Origin: Mycteria americana
Lineage: Eukaryota > Chordata > Aves > Ciconiiformes > Ciconiidae
Direction of reading: 5' to 3'
NCBI RefSeq assembly: GCF_035582795.1
Contig: NC_134373.1
Coordinates: 33,636,501-33,700,500 of the forward strand
DNA: 64,000 nucleotides
Position numbers and translations under genes: made by a program. The notes under the pieces are model-generated. The model made no database searches. It saw only the letters and a list, made by a program, of their open reading frames with translations, and had not been told where the DNA came from. This document shows, in pieces, positions 47,801 through 57,750 of this stretch; the stretch's first letter is position 1, and each line of letters begins with the position of its first letter.

Positions 47801-49468
47801 CAAGCAAAACCCACAAGAAAAAAATCCAGGGAAAACATCCCCTTTAGAGCTTATCTCTAATCGCACTGGGTACCAATGAACTAGTTTCTCTGTGCAAGAA
47901 CTAACAGTAGAAGCGCGATAGAAGGAATACTGTCTTATCACAGACAAGTTAACATTTATTATTGCCATATCCAAAGTCCAGATTCCGTCCTGCACACTCT
48001 GCAAACTCAGCAAAGCAGACCTGAGTGCATGTGTGCCAGCTGGCCTCTGACCTCCTGTGTGTTGGGCCTGTTTCAGCACACGTCTTTTCCCCTTTGCAAG
48101 CACTGCAAGGATCAGGATGTAGCTGGCCTTTCTTTGATCTAATACAGAGGAAATAGCAGCAACTCCCTGAACGGGTGTTAGAACAATCCCCTGTTGTGCA
48201 GCGCTGCCCAGCCATCAAAAGCATCTGCTCCTCCATCAAAAGCACCTTACTGCAGACAGAGCAATGGTTCTTAAGTTATATTTTGGGTTGAGGCTTACTG
48301 CTTCCGTTTCAAATCACAAGGCTATATACTTTAATGGTTGTCTATTTTTACCACTTTATTAGTTTAATAAAACCAATTACCTCTACGTACAAATCCGTTT
48401 GTAGATGTCCTTAAACCACCATTGCCCTAGCATCACTGCTGCTAAAGTGTTATTTATGCAACCCAGGAGTCTCATACTCCATACGGTCAGTAAGTCAGCA
48501 ATGTTTTCAGACAGCCCAACATCCCCTGCATTTACAGACATTCACCCTGCAGCTGAACAACCACCCCCCCCAACTCAGTTCAGTCTTTTTCAACACTCTC
48601 CCTGCAGTGGTAGTACCCACAGTTAATGGCTGCGCAGCCAACTTTTGCATTGCTGCTTGTCACGAACACCGTGCACAGACATTAGTACCTTTGTTTCTGC
48701 CTTGGTGCCTTTTGTACAGTCTCTTACTGCATAGCTCTTATTTCCACAACTTGAATTTTTCAGCTTACTCCCAAGATGCACAGTTGATTGCCAAAGGGTA
48801 GACTCATTGCCAAAGGGCAAGCTAAACAGTAAGACCACTGATGCTACTTTCCTAAGGAAGGTGAAGCTGCAAGCAGGAAGAAGGTGTTACTATGGTAGAA
48901 ATAAAGTACCCAAAGAAAGACATCCAAGGTAGAGTTCTCGGTCACTTGTATAAACTGGCAAACAGCATTATTTGTAAATACAAGGCAGCATATAAAAGCC
49001 TGGACAAGGCCAAGCCCTCTCTGGCACAAGTAATGATTTCCTAATGCCAGACAGGTATGAGAAAGGAGAGCAGCACTGTAACACTTACTAAGTCTCACAA
49101 CGGAAATAAAGCCAAATGGGGACTACGATCTAGAACTTGTTACTCCCGGTGCACTCTTCAGACAGAATCTAATTCCACTGCTTTAGCAGTCAAAAATTCT
49201 GAAAACACCTGTTTTGACAGAAAGCATGTTGGCAAAGCATGGGACGCTCACAGCACATCAGCTTCCAGCAAACAAGAGCAGAAGTGAAAGCATTTGCTAG
49301 TGAGAGTTACATTGTGCTACAGCTTGGCAGAATCCTCCAAGAATAACCAGCTTCACAAAATACAGCTGTGAAGATAGAGCTGGCTGTGGAATTTAGGGCT
49401 GGCAAAGAGCTAAAATAATCTCTTATGCTAAACATCTGCTCTTACCCCTCTTCTGCAAGGTGAATGCA
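41881..49468. other. Intergenic region upstream of TMEM37
   Basis: AT-rich 7.6 kb holding the solo LTR at 45449-45728. A poly-A/poly-T palindromic patch lies near 43221-43240. I recognise no conserved coding exon or structural RNA. Confidence 0.6.
45449..45728 (-). mobile_element. Solo LTR of an avian endogenous retrovirus (ERVL/ERVK-like), fossil
   Basis: 280 bases. The minus strand begins TGTCGTGGTTTAACCCCAGC, a start I know from a common avian LTR family, and ends near CCAGCATA. The flanks are identical 5-base duplications, ACAGG at 45444-45448 and 45729-45733. No internal retroviral sequence lies beside it, so it is what recombination between two LTRs leaves. A 5-base duplication fits ERVL or ERVK, not ERV1. 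The clean duplication suggests moderate age; family assignment is from memory. Confidence 0.82.
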
Positions 49469-50450
49469 GTCACAAGCGGTGTTCCCCAGGGCTCGGTGTT
49501 GGGGCCAGTTCTGTTTAACATCTTTATCAATGATCTGGACGAAGGGATCGAGTGCACCCTCAGTAAGTTTGCAGACGACACCAAGTTGTGTGGGAGTGTT
49601 GATCTGCTGGAGGGTAGGCAGGCTCTGCAGAGGGACCTGGACAGGCTGGATCGATGGGCTGGGGTGAATTGTATGAGGTTTAACAAGGCCAAGTGCAAGG
49701 TCCTGCACTTGGGCCACAGCAACCCCATGCAACGCTACAGGCTTGGGGAAGAGTGGCTGGAAAGCTGCCTGGCAGAGAAGGACCTGGGGGTGTTGGTTGA
49801 CAGCCGGCTGAGTATGAGCCAGCAGTGTGCCCAGGCGGCCAAGAAGGCCAATGGCATCCTGGCTTGTATCAAAAATAGCGTGGCCAGCAGGACTAGGGAA
49901 GTGATGGTCCCCCTGTACTCGGCACTGGTGAGGCCGCACCTCGAATGCTGTGTTCAGTGTTGGGCCCCCCACTACAAGAGAGACATTGAGGTGCTGGAGC
50001 GTGTCCAGAGAAGGGCAACGAAGCTGGTGAAGGGTCTGGAGCAGAAGTCTGATGAGGAGCGGCTGAGGGAGCTGGGACTGTTTAGTCTGGAGAAAAGGAG
50101 GCTGAGGGGAGACCTTATCACTCTCTACAACTACCTGAAAGGAGGTTGTAGAGAGGTGGGGGTCAGTCTCTTCTCCCAGGTAACAAGTGATAGGACAAGA
50201 GGAAATGGCCTCAAGTTGCGCCAGGGGAGGTTTAGACTGGATATTAGGAAATTTTTCTTCACTGAGAGGGTTATCAAGCATTGGAAGGGGCTGCCCAGGG
50301 AAGTGGTTGAGTCCCCATCCCTGGAGGTATTTAAAGGACATTTGGATGAGGTACTTAGAAACATGGTGTAGTGGTGGTTTTTGGCAGTGTTAGGTTTATG
50401 GTTGGACTCGATGATCTTAAAGGTCTTTTCCAACCTATATGATTCTGTGA
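49469..50450 (+). mobile_element. CR1 LINE, 5'-truncated copy (3' 982 bases)
   Basis: Chicken repeat 1 non-LTR retrotransposon. An uninterrupted frame at 49460-50371 covers the C-terminal half of the reverse transcriptase and the downstream domain. Visible are [20 protein letters not shown], the catalytic FADDTKL, and [18 protein letters not shown]. The 3' end has the CR1 tail TTTTCCAACCTATATGATTC followed by one TGTGA unit; CR1 has no poly-A and no target-site duplication. The frame ends in a stop at about 50369-50371, then an 80-base 3' UTR. It is opposite in orientation to the next copy. Confidence 0.95.
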
Positions 50451-50809
50451 ATGTCATTAACACAATCTCAAATAACTAAGAGAGGATATAAGAGGAGGTA
50501 AAAAACCCCCAAATGCTTATATTACTTACCCAGAAGAACAGGGAAGAACAAGAATAAGCAACCTTTTTCTTATGAGAATAGGGAAAAAAACCCTTCTTTA
50601 TCCTAACATATTTTAAAGGATGAATGAGTAGCTCTAAGAACATTCCCCATTAAAAGTAGCAAAGGGGGAAGTTACACTTTTTGAAAGCATGCAAGGTAAA
50701 GTAATCTCCATCTCTTACCAGTGGCGTAAGAAAATACATTAGATAATACACACAGCAAAGCCTGTGTAACTTAGTACAGAACTATGTATTTACCTAGAAA
50801 AATATGTAA
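50451..50809. other. 359-base spacer between inverted CR1 copies
   Basis: Unique AT-rich sequence with no recognisable element. It would form the loop if the two CR1 arms paired. Confidence 0.8.
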
Positions 50810-52850
50810 TCACAGAATCGTATAGGTTGGAAAAGACCTTTAAGATCATCGAGTCCAACCGTAAACCTAACACTGCCAAAAACCACCACTACACCATGTC
50901 CCTAAGCACCTCATCCACACATCTTTTAAATACCCCCAGGGATGGGGACTCAACCACTTCCCTGGGCAGCCCCTTCCAATGCTTGATAACCCTTTCAGTG
51001 AAGTAAAATTTCCTAACATCCAGTCTAAACCTCCCCTGGTGCAACTTGAGGCCATTTCCTCTTGTCCTATCACTTGTTACCTGGGAGAAGAGACTGACCC
51101 CCACCTCTCTACAACCTCCTTTCAGGTAGCTGTAGAGAGCGATAAGGTCTCCCCTCAGCCTCCTTTTCTCCAGACTAAACAACCCCAGCTCCCTCAGCCG
51201 CTCCTCATCAGACTTGTGCTCCAGACCCTTCACCAGCTTCATTGCCCTTCTCTGGACACGCTCCAGTACCCCAATGTCCCTCTTGTAGTGGGGGGCCCAA
51301 AACTGAACGCAGCATTCGAGGTGCGGCCTCACCAGTGCCAAGTACAGGGGGACCATCACTTACCTACTCCTGCTGGCCACACTATTTCTGATACAAGCCA
51401 GGATGCCATTGGCTTTCTTGGCCACCTGGGCACACTGCTGGCTCATACTCAGCCGGCTGTCAACCAACACCCCCAGGTCCTTTTCTGCCAGGCAGCTTTC
51501 CAGCCACTCTTCCCCAAGCCTGTAGCGTTGCATGGGGTTGCTGTGGCCCAAGTGCAGGACCTTGCACTTGGCCTTGTTGAACCTCATACAATTGACCTCA
51601 GCCCATCGATCCAGCCTGTCCAGGTCCCTCTGCAGAGCCTTCCTCCCCTCCAGCAGATCAACACTCCCACACAACTTGGTGTCATCTGCAAACTTACTGA
51701 GGGTGCACTCGATCCCCTCATCCAGATCATTGATAAAGATATTAAACAGAACTGGCCCCAACACAGAGCCCTGGGGAACACCGCTTGTGACCAGCCACCA
51801 ACTGGAGTAAACTCCATTCACCACCACTCTTTGGGCCCAGTCATCCAGCCAGTTCTTTACCCAGCGAAGACTACACCCGTCCAAGCCATGAGCTGCCAGT
51901 TTCTCCAGGAGAATGCTGCGGGAAACTATGTCAAAGGCTTTACTGAAGTCTACATAGACAACATCCACAGCCTTCCCCTCATCTACTAGGTGGGTCACCT
52001 TCTACGACTAGGCGGTTGTAGAAGGAGATCAGGCTGGTCAAGCAGGACCTGCCTTTCCTGAACCCATGCTGGCTGGGCTTGATCCCTTGGTTATCCTCTA
52101 CATGCCATGTGATAGCACTCAGGATGATCTGCTCCATCAGCTTCCCTGGTACCGAGGTCAGGCTGACAGGCCTGTAGTTCCCTGGGTCCTCCTTCCGGCC
52201 CTTCTTGAAGATGGGCATCACATTAGCTAACCTCCAGTCAACTGGGACCTCCCCAGTTAGCCAGGACTGCTGGTAAATGATGGAAAGGGGCTTGGTGAGC
52301 ACTTCTGCCAGTTCCTTCAGTACCCTTGGGTGGATCTCATCAGGCCCCATAGACTTGTGAGCGTCTAAGTGGTGCAGCAGGTCACTAACCATTTCCCCCG
52401 GGATTATGGGGGCTCCATTCTGGTCCCTGTCTTCCAACTCGGGGGGCTGGGTACCCAGAGAACAACTGGCCCTACTATTAAAGACTGAGGCAAAGAAGGC
52501 GTTAAGTACCTCAGCCTTTTCCTCATCCTTGGTCACTGTGTTCCCTCCCCCATCTACTAGGGGCTGGAGATTCTCCTTAGCTCTCCTTTTGCTGCTAATG
52601 TATTTGAAGAAGTGGTTTTTGTTGTCTTTTACAGCAGCAGCCAGATTGAGCTCTAGCTCAGCTTTGGCCCTTCTAATTTTGTCCCTGCACAGCCTTGCTA
52701 CACCTTTGTAGTCCTCCTGAGTTGCCTGCCCCTTCTTCCAGAGGTCGTAGACTCTCCTCTTTTTCCTGAGTTCGAGCCAGAGCTCTCTAGTCAGCCAGGC
52801 CGGTCTTCTTCCCCGCCGGCTCGTCTTTCGGCACCTGGGGATGGTTTCTA
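50810..52850 (-). mobile_element. CR1 LINE, longer 5'-truncated copy (about 2.04 kb)
   Basis: Minus-strand CR1 from the endonuclease/reverse-transcriptase linker to the 3' end. Parts in order: LTRELWLELRKKRRVYDLWK near 52.78 kb; NAFFASVFNSRASCSLGTQP and PISIIYQQSW-like RT start (52536-51979); [13 protein letters not shown] and the FADD catalytic block (51998-51360); C-terminal domain (51359-50889). The frame shifts once near 52.0 kb and has one in-frame stop near 51.36 kb, so it is inactive. The tail TTGGAAAAGACC complement at 50.82-50.84 kb marks the 3' end. The 5' limit is approximate. Confidence 0.95.
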
Positions 52851-53780
52851 ATGATAGGTTTCATCCCTATGTATTTCTATAAATCAATTGCTTATCTGAA
52901 GACAGTTTGATTTGAAGTCCTCACCTGTTCAGATGCCAACCAGTACAGCAGGAATTAGAATGCCTTATTCCCATATAAGGCTGTGACTTCATTCTCACAT
53001 GGTCTATGCTGCAATAGTTCAGCATCACATTTTAAAAGCAAAGTCTCCCTTTCCAGCATCAGCAACTCCAACAGACCAAAAGAGGTAAAAGTCTACTAAA
53101 GATGGTCACAGCTGTGGGCTTTGTATAAAACTTTTGCTGATGATGACTGTAAGTCTTCATGTTTGAACAGCCTTATGTTAAACCAATTTATACTTGATTC
53201 ACCCCTCACTGTAGCCTCAGTACATGGCAACACCAGTACTCTCTATTTACAGCAGTACAGAATCAAGGGCATCAACAACACTGCTGCCTGCAGAACCTTT
53301 TCTTTCACAGGAAAGCTTTTGTGTTCAGCTGCTGAGTATTTGTCTTCTCTCCAGAACCCTAACGTTGTTGTTGGGGAATAAAATCTCCAAGAAGTGTTTT
53401 ATGAAAGATGGTTTGACAATTGTTGAATAACTCTCTGAAAGCCCCAGGCAACAAATATCAAGCACCTTGTTCTTAGTATACACAGCATTAGACCTAGCCT
53501 CTTCCCAATAATCCTTGCGGTGCTCCAGCTTTTGGGGGTTGTCACTCATGTACATGAGAAAGGAGCCAAAGCAGTATCAGACACTGCCGGATTGATTTGG
53601 ACACAAGTCCACATGGCAGGAAACACAGATTACTGAGCCCCCTCTAGCGGCACAGGGACTAGAGAGGTTGGCTTGCGCCTTACAAAGCAGCATTTGACAG
53701 CTACAACACGGCCCCTTAAGGGATGAGGTCAGAATAATCTCTAAGGGATGACCATCGCAACAGCTAAAGTACCAAATGCA
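52851..53780. other. Intergenic sequence downstream of DBI
   Basis: Lies between the CR1 5' end and the DBI polyadenylation signal. No coding exon or repeat was recognised. Confidence 0.6.
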
Positions 53781-53781
53781 C

Positions 53782-53787
53782 TTTAAT
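53782..53787 (-). terminator. DBI: DBI polyadenylation signal (ATTAAA)
   Basis: ATTAAA on the minus strand about 200 bases downstream of the DBI stop codon, giving a short 3' UTR typical of this gene. No AATAAA lies between it and the stop. Confidence 0.6.
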
Positions 53788-53985
53788 GAGTTCCAATTTT
53801 GTTCCCAGAAGGAATTTATAACGTGTCAGTACATTAGGCAGGTAGACAACTTCCCCTGAACTACAGGCATGAGGAGAACCAACTATAATATACCAGGTAT
53901 TTAAAATTATTCTCAGAAACCAGTTTTCCACAGTATTAGAAATAAGGCATGTTTCAGGTGTGCAAGTGGCTGCTATATCCAATCC

Positions 53986-54059
53986 TCAGATGCCATATTT
54001 GCCTTTTAGTTCTTCCACTTTTGCTATGTAAGCTTTCATTGCATCTTCTTTCGACATTC
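53986..54059 (-). CDS. DBI: DBI coding exon 4 and stop
   Basis: 74 bases after CCTTCAG. It encodes [20 protein letters not shown] and KYGI, then TGA. Helix 4 carries the conserved tyrosine. Confidence 0.97.
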
Positions 54060-57000
54060 CTGAAGGACAGAACACAGGAAGCAGTCAGATATGTGTAAAA
54101 GGTATCTTAATCTGTAAAAGGTAAGTGACAATTCCTTGCTATAGCATGTAGCAGCATGCTACCAGAGAGCAAAGAAGATAAGGTCACTTGGCTTTGAATC
54201 TAGTATTAAAGTTTTCAACAAATGTGTGCAGCAGTCATGAGAAAACAGTGTTTCAAAGCAAAGTTATATTTGTATAGACAGCAACTAAACAGTGTATTAG
54301 TTCTATTAACACTATTCACAATTATTACAGGAAAGCTATTCAATCAGCTTAGACTGCATTTAGGTGTAGTGCTAGCTCCTTAAAACACCAGAAAAATCCC
54401 ATTTTCATAGATTTGTTTGGCTCCTCCTTTAAAGGAGAGAGCCCAGTTGCATCTTCCAGTTAGGAAAGCTTTAGAAGAAACACAACAACAGGAGGGAGCT
54501 CACTCTCTGGGGTACTAGTCTGGGACCTGGAAAACATATAGATATAGGTTTCTGCTGCTGCTACCATTCTCCTTTGTGTAACATCTTGGGCCAGCTGGGC
54601 ATTTTGCACTGTAATTCCCTTTCACACAGGCTACATTTTTCAGGATTACTTCTGCCTTGTAGAGGTAATAAAAAGTTAATAATAATAATAAAGAGGTAAT
54701 AATAATAATAATAAAGAGGTAATAATAATAATAATAAAGAGGTAATAATAATAATAATAAAGAGGTAATAATAATAATAATAAAGAGGTAATAATAATAA
54801 GAGTTTATTATCACAGCATTCTGAACTTCTAGAACTCTTCTCTTATAAGGCAACGCTATTTTATTTCTTGCTGAACCACATATGCTTTTCTGACTAGTTT
54901 TCCTCTGGTTTTATCTATTCATTTTTACTTTTTAATCAGACACTTACCTTTCAATGCATTCCAGGCATCCCACTTTGCTTTGCCTTTGAAGTCCAGCATA
55001 CCAGGGCGTTCTGAGAGAGACAGGATAAGCAGCAGAATTAGTTTGTGTGGTCTGGGTGTAGGTAATACCTACTCCTTTCCTGAAGGCTATTTAGCTCTTA
55101 ACTACGATCAAATACAGTGGTTCACCTCTACAGCTCTTACTAACCTGTAGTCAGGAGATCACCACTGATGCTGAAGGGAGCATACTGGAACGCTATCAGT
55201 GGCAACAGAGATATTCTCTGTCAAGTTCCCTTAAGACAGCAGCATTTGAGCAGAAGAGCACCAAGTAGTGTGATTTTGTTTTATTGTACTTTCTGAACAG
55301 ACTGCTGTTCCATGACAGCTATCCGATTAAAGAACCTCATCAGCTCTGAAGTAAAGCAGAAATGCCCAAAGGTCCATTACACGCAGAGACATGAAATCAA
55401 AACCTAGTAGCATACAGCTTAGAACTCATTATCATCAAGTTAATGGTATGTTTCTAACATACAGCTCTTAATTTGTTCTGTCATCTAGGGGTATAAGCAC
55501 TGAATGCTAACTCACTTAATTACAGGCCACATTGTAGCCAAACAGAGAAGAAATGAATGAGATATGGATGTGTATATGGTTATTCTTCACACAAAGTCCC
55601 CTCTGTGGTTTTACTACTTCTCTGTCTCCTTAAAAACAATTCTTAGGATTAACAAATGGAACTGGACAGTAGCCTGTACATTAGCCACAAAAATACCCTT
55701 GTACTGCTCACATGGCAATGTGACCTGCAGAGCTAGTTGGCAGCTCTACTTCTCTCCAACAAAAAACCCTATTAGCTCACTCTTACACAGACTGCTTTTC
55801 TAGCCAACTCCTGGTAGCTACTGCTTCACAAGAACGCAGCGACTTACAGAAACCTTGGTATATTAACAGCTCTGTAGCACCATTTCACCCTGGCAAACAC
55901 TAATAACGCTAAGGTCCAGCCACACCAAAAGGGTCATTATCTTAAAACCAAAGTCAGTTCTTTTCTCCCGCAATGCTGTCCATCTTGGGAAAAAGAGCCT
56001 GCAAGCACCCATAGTTACCGTTTCCTGTACACTTCACTGCCAGCTTTGAATTCAATCAACACCCAATAAACTTCACCAGCAACCGGGTCAGGAGGCCAGC
56101 GCTCCAAACAAATGACCTTTTTCCTTTCTAATTCTAGTTACTCAAGTATTACATAAGGTCAATAGAGACAGGCGTCATTCTAAATGTTATTCCTAGTCTG
56201 AGGTGCCAGTAACAGAACTGTATCAACAGAAGTAGCAGGAGAGATTTTACATAGTGCACCTGCAGAGATATTTCTGCTACATTCCTTCCAAGATGCGATA
56301 TTTAATTGCAGCTCCTATAAAAGCTTCTCCTGTTACACACATCTGCATCAATTTGTTCTATTTTGGCTTTCCAATACTATTTTTAGTAGTCAATCTAGTT
56401 TAAACAAACTGCGCCCCCCCCCCCCCCCAAGTATTGCAATTCCACGCTCGTATAGTTTGCCTTGCTGTTTAAGCCTAACTGAGATGTGTTTGTGTTAAAG
56501 CAGCATCCCTTGACCTAGGCAGCTACTTACTGACAGAGGTCTCCAAAATTCCCAAACCCAATATTTGCACAAAGCTAACACAAAGTATTCTCAGACTGTT
56601 GCTATACGATTTAGATGACTGCAGCTAGGTTAATTTAAAAACCAGAAGTTGCACAAACCATTACCAGGTCAGCTTATGCCTGCCTGCATATCAATCCATG
56701 CCAAGTCGGTATTGAGTCATTTTTGCTAAACCGCGGGATTGCACGAAGCGAGCCACGCGGCAGGGGAGAGGTTTTGCCTCCTAAAGTGCCTCCAGCTCAG
56801 CCTCAGGCCGCAGCTGCATGGCCCCCACCCGCCGGCGGCCCTGGCACAGAGGCGCAGGGCCCAAGAGGGGCGCGGGACGGCGCTGCCCAGCCGCCGCCGC
56901 CGCCACCGCCGCCTCGCCGCCCGGCGGGGGGCCGAGGCGGTACCTACCCGTGTTCACGTCGCCCACCGTGGCCTGTTTGTAGTGGCTGTAGACGTCGAGC

Positions 57001-57208
57001 ATCTCCTGGTCCGTGGGCTGGGACTTGAGCTGCTTCACCTCCTCGGCGGCCTTCTGGAACGCGGCCTAGACGGGAGGGGGAGGCCCCGAGGCGGGGCGGG
57101 GGTGAGCACCCGCAGGCTGCCGCTGCCAAACAGGGGGGAGAGAGGGGTACCCGCCGCCACCCCCCGGTTCCCCACAGCCCCCTCCGGCACAGCCCGTACC
57201 TCAGACAT
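53986..57208 (-). CDS. DBI: DBI, acyl-CoA-binding protein (diazepam binding inhibitor), complete, four exons
   Basis: Small cytosolic protein that binds medium- and long-chain acyl-CoA esters with high affinity. In neural and endocrine tissue it is also the precursor of endozepine peptides. Exons: 57200-57208 (MSE), 56948-57065, 54948-55010 and 53986-54059. They sum to 264 bases, 87 residues plus stop, the family's standard length. The whole chain is the four-helix ACBP fold. Ligand residues Y29, Y32, K33, K55 and Y74 (counting Met1) are present, in [17 protein letters not shown] and [13 protein letters not shown]. The octadecaneuropeptide region [18 protein letters not shown] is intact. All junctions are GT/AG and in phase. 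The gene is divergent from C2orf76 and shares a CpG-rich promoter with it. Confidence 0.98.
54060..54947 (-). other. DBI: DBI intron 3, with TAA-rich minisatellite
   Basis: 888 bases; apart from the repeat at 54660-54800 it is unique intronic sequence. Confidence 0.85.
54660..54800. repeat. 23-base TAA-rich minisatellite
   Basis: The GAGGT landmark recurs at 54693, 54716, 54739, 54762 and 54785, exactly 23 bases apart. A less regular first copy begins at 54662. Each unit is AAAGAGG followed by about five TAA repeats. It is a compound micro/minisatellite, likely polymorphic. Confidence 0.92.
54948..55010 (-). CDS. DBI: DBI coding exon 3
   Basis: 63 bases after CTCTCTCAG. It encodes [20 protein letters not shown] plus K, then GTAAGT in phase 1. 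Confidence 0.97.
55011..56947 (-). other. DBI: DBI intron 2
   Basis: 1.9 kb intron with a 17-base poly-C run at about 56413-56429. No other feature was recognised. Confidence 0.8.
56948..57065 (-). CDS. DBI: DBI coding exon 2
   Basis: 118 bases after CCGTCTAG. It encodes [20 protein letters not shown] and [19 protein letters not shown], helices 1 and 2 with the ligand tyrosines, then GTAGGT in phase 1. Confidence 0.97.
57200..57208 (-). CDS. DBI: DBI coding exon 1
   Basis: Nine coding bases, ATG TCT GAG, then the GTACGG donor. The short first coding exon is usual for DBI. Alternative first exons known in mammals were not identified. Confidence 0.92.
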
Positions 57209-57750
57209 TGCGACGAGCACAGCACGACCACGATCGGTATCCCAACCCCCCGGCGTCTGCTGCACCACCCCCGCCGCTCGGCCGTTTCACGCCTCGCCAG
57301 AGCGCTCGCTGGCCAATCCCAGCGCCACAGACAACACATCGCCAATCGGCGCCTGCCGGGGGCGGGGAGAAGCCAGGCAAAAGGCCAATGAGGAAGCGGC
57401 GCGGGATGGGCGGGCTTCGGGGGGTCGCGACGCTCGTCACAGCATAAGGGGTGAGGCTAGACTTTGCCCAACGGGAGGCTTCTGGGGGCGGGGCCTCAGG
57501 GAGCCCCGCCCAGCCCCTCTGCGGCTCGGAGGCGCCAGGAGGGGGCGGGGACAGGGCGCCTCGCAGCCAATCCCTCGGTGCGGTGGGTGGCACCGAAAGG
57601 ACGTGATTGGTGGAGCTGTGTGAGGCGGGGCGAGGAGAGAGACCCGGAAGTGTCGGCGGGCGAGTCGGTAGTAAGGCTGAGGGCTGTTAGCGGCTCCTTT
57701 CGGGCGGGGCGGGGGCGACGCTGGGGCTGAGGGGAGGACGCTCGGTCTCG
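57209..57750. promoter_or_regulatory. Bidirectional CpG-rich promoter of DBI and C2orf76
   Basis: GC-rich interval between the DBI start codon and the C2orf76 5' end. It contains five CCAAT boxes: plus strand at 57313, 57342, 57385 and 57567, and one on the minus strand at 57606-57610. There are GC boxes such as GGGGCGGGGC near 57485, and an ETS-type CCGGAAGTG at about 57644-57652. There is no TATA box. NF-Y, SP and ETS factors are the expected regulators. DBI is also sterol/PPAR-regulated in mammals, but I did not identify those sites. Confidence 0.75.

Noticed and set aside
49442-51989. Antisense frames of 299 and 336 codons in the CR1 copies
   Set aside because: They lie opposite the CR1 reverse transcriptase frame and mirror each other because the copies are inverted; not genes.
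54515-54853. 112-codon minus-strand frame rich in Tyr, Leu and Ile
   Set aside because: It is a translation of the TAA minisatellite in DBI intron 3.
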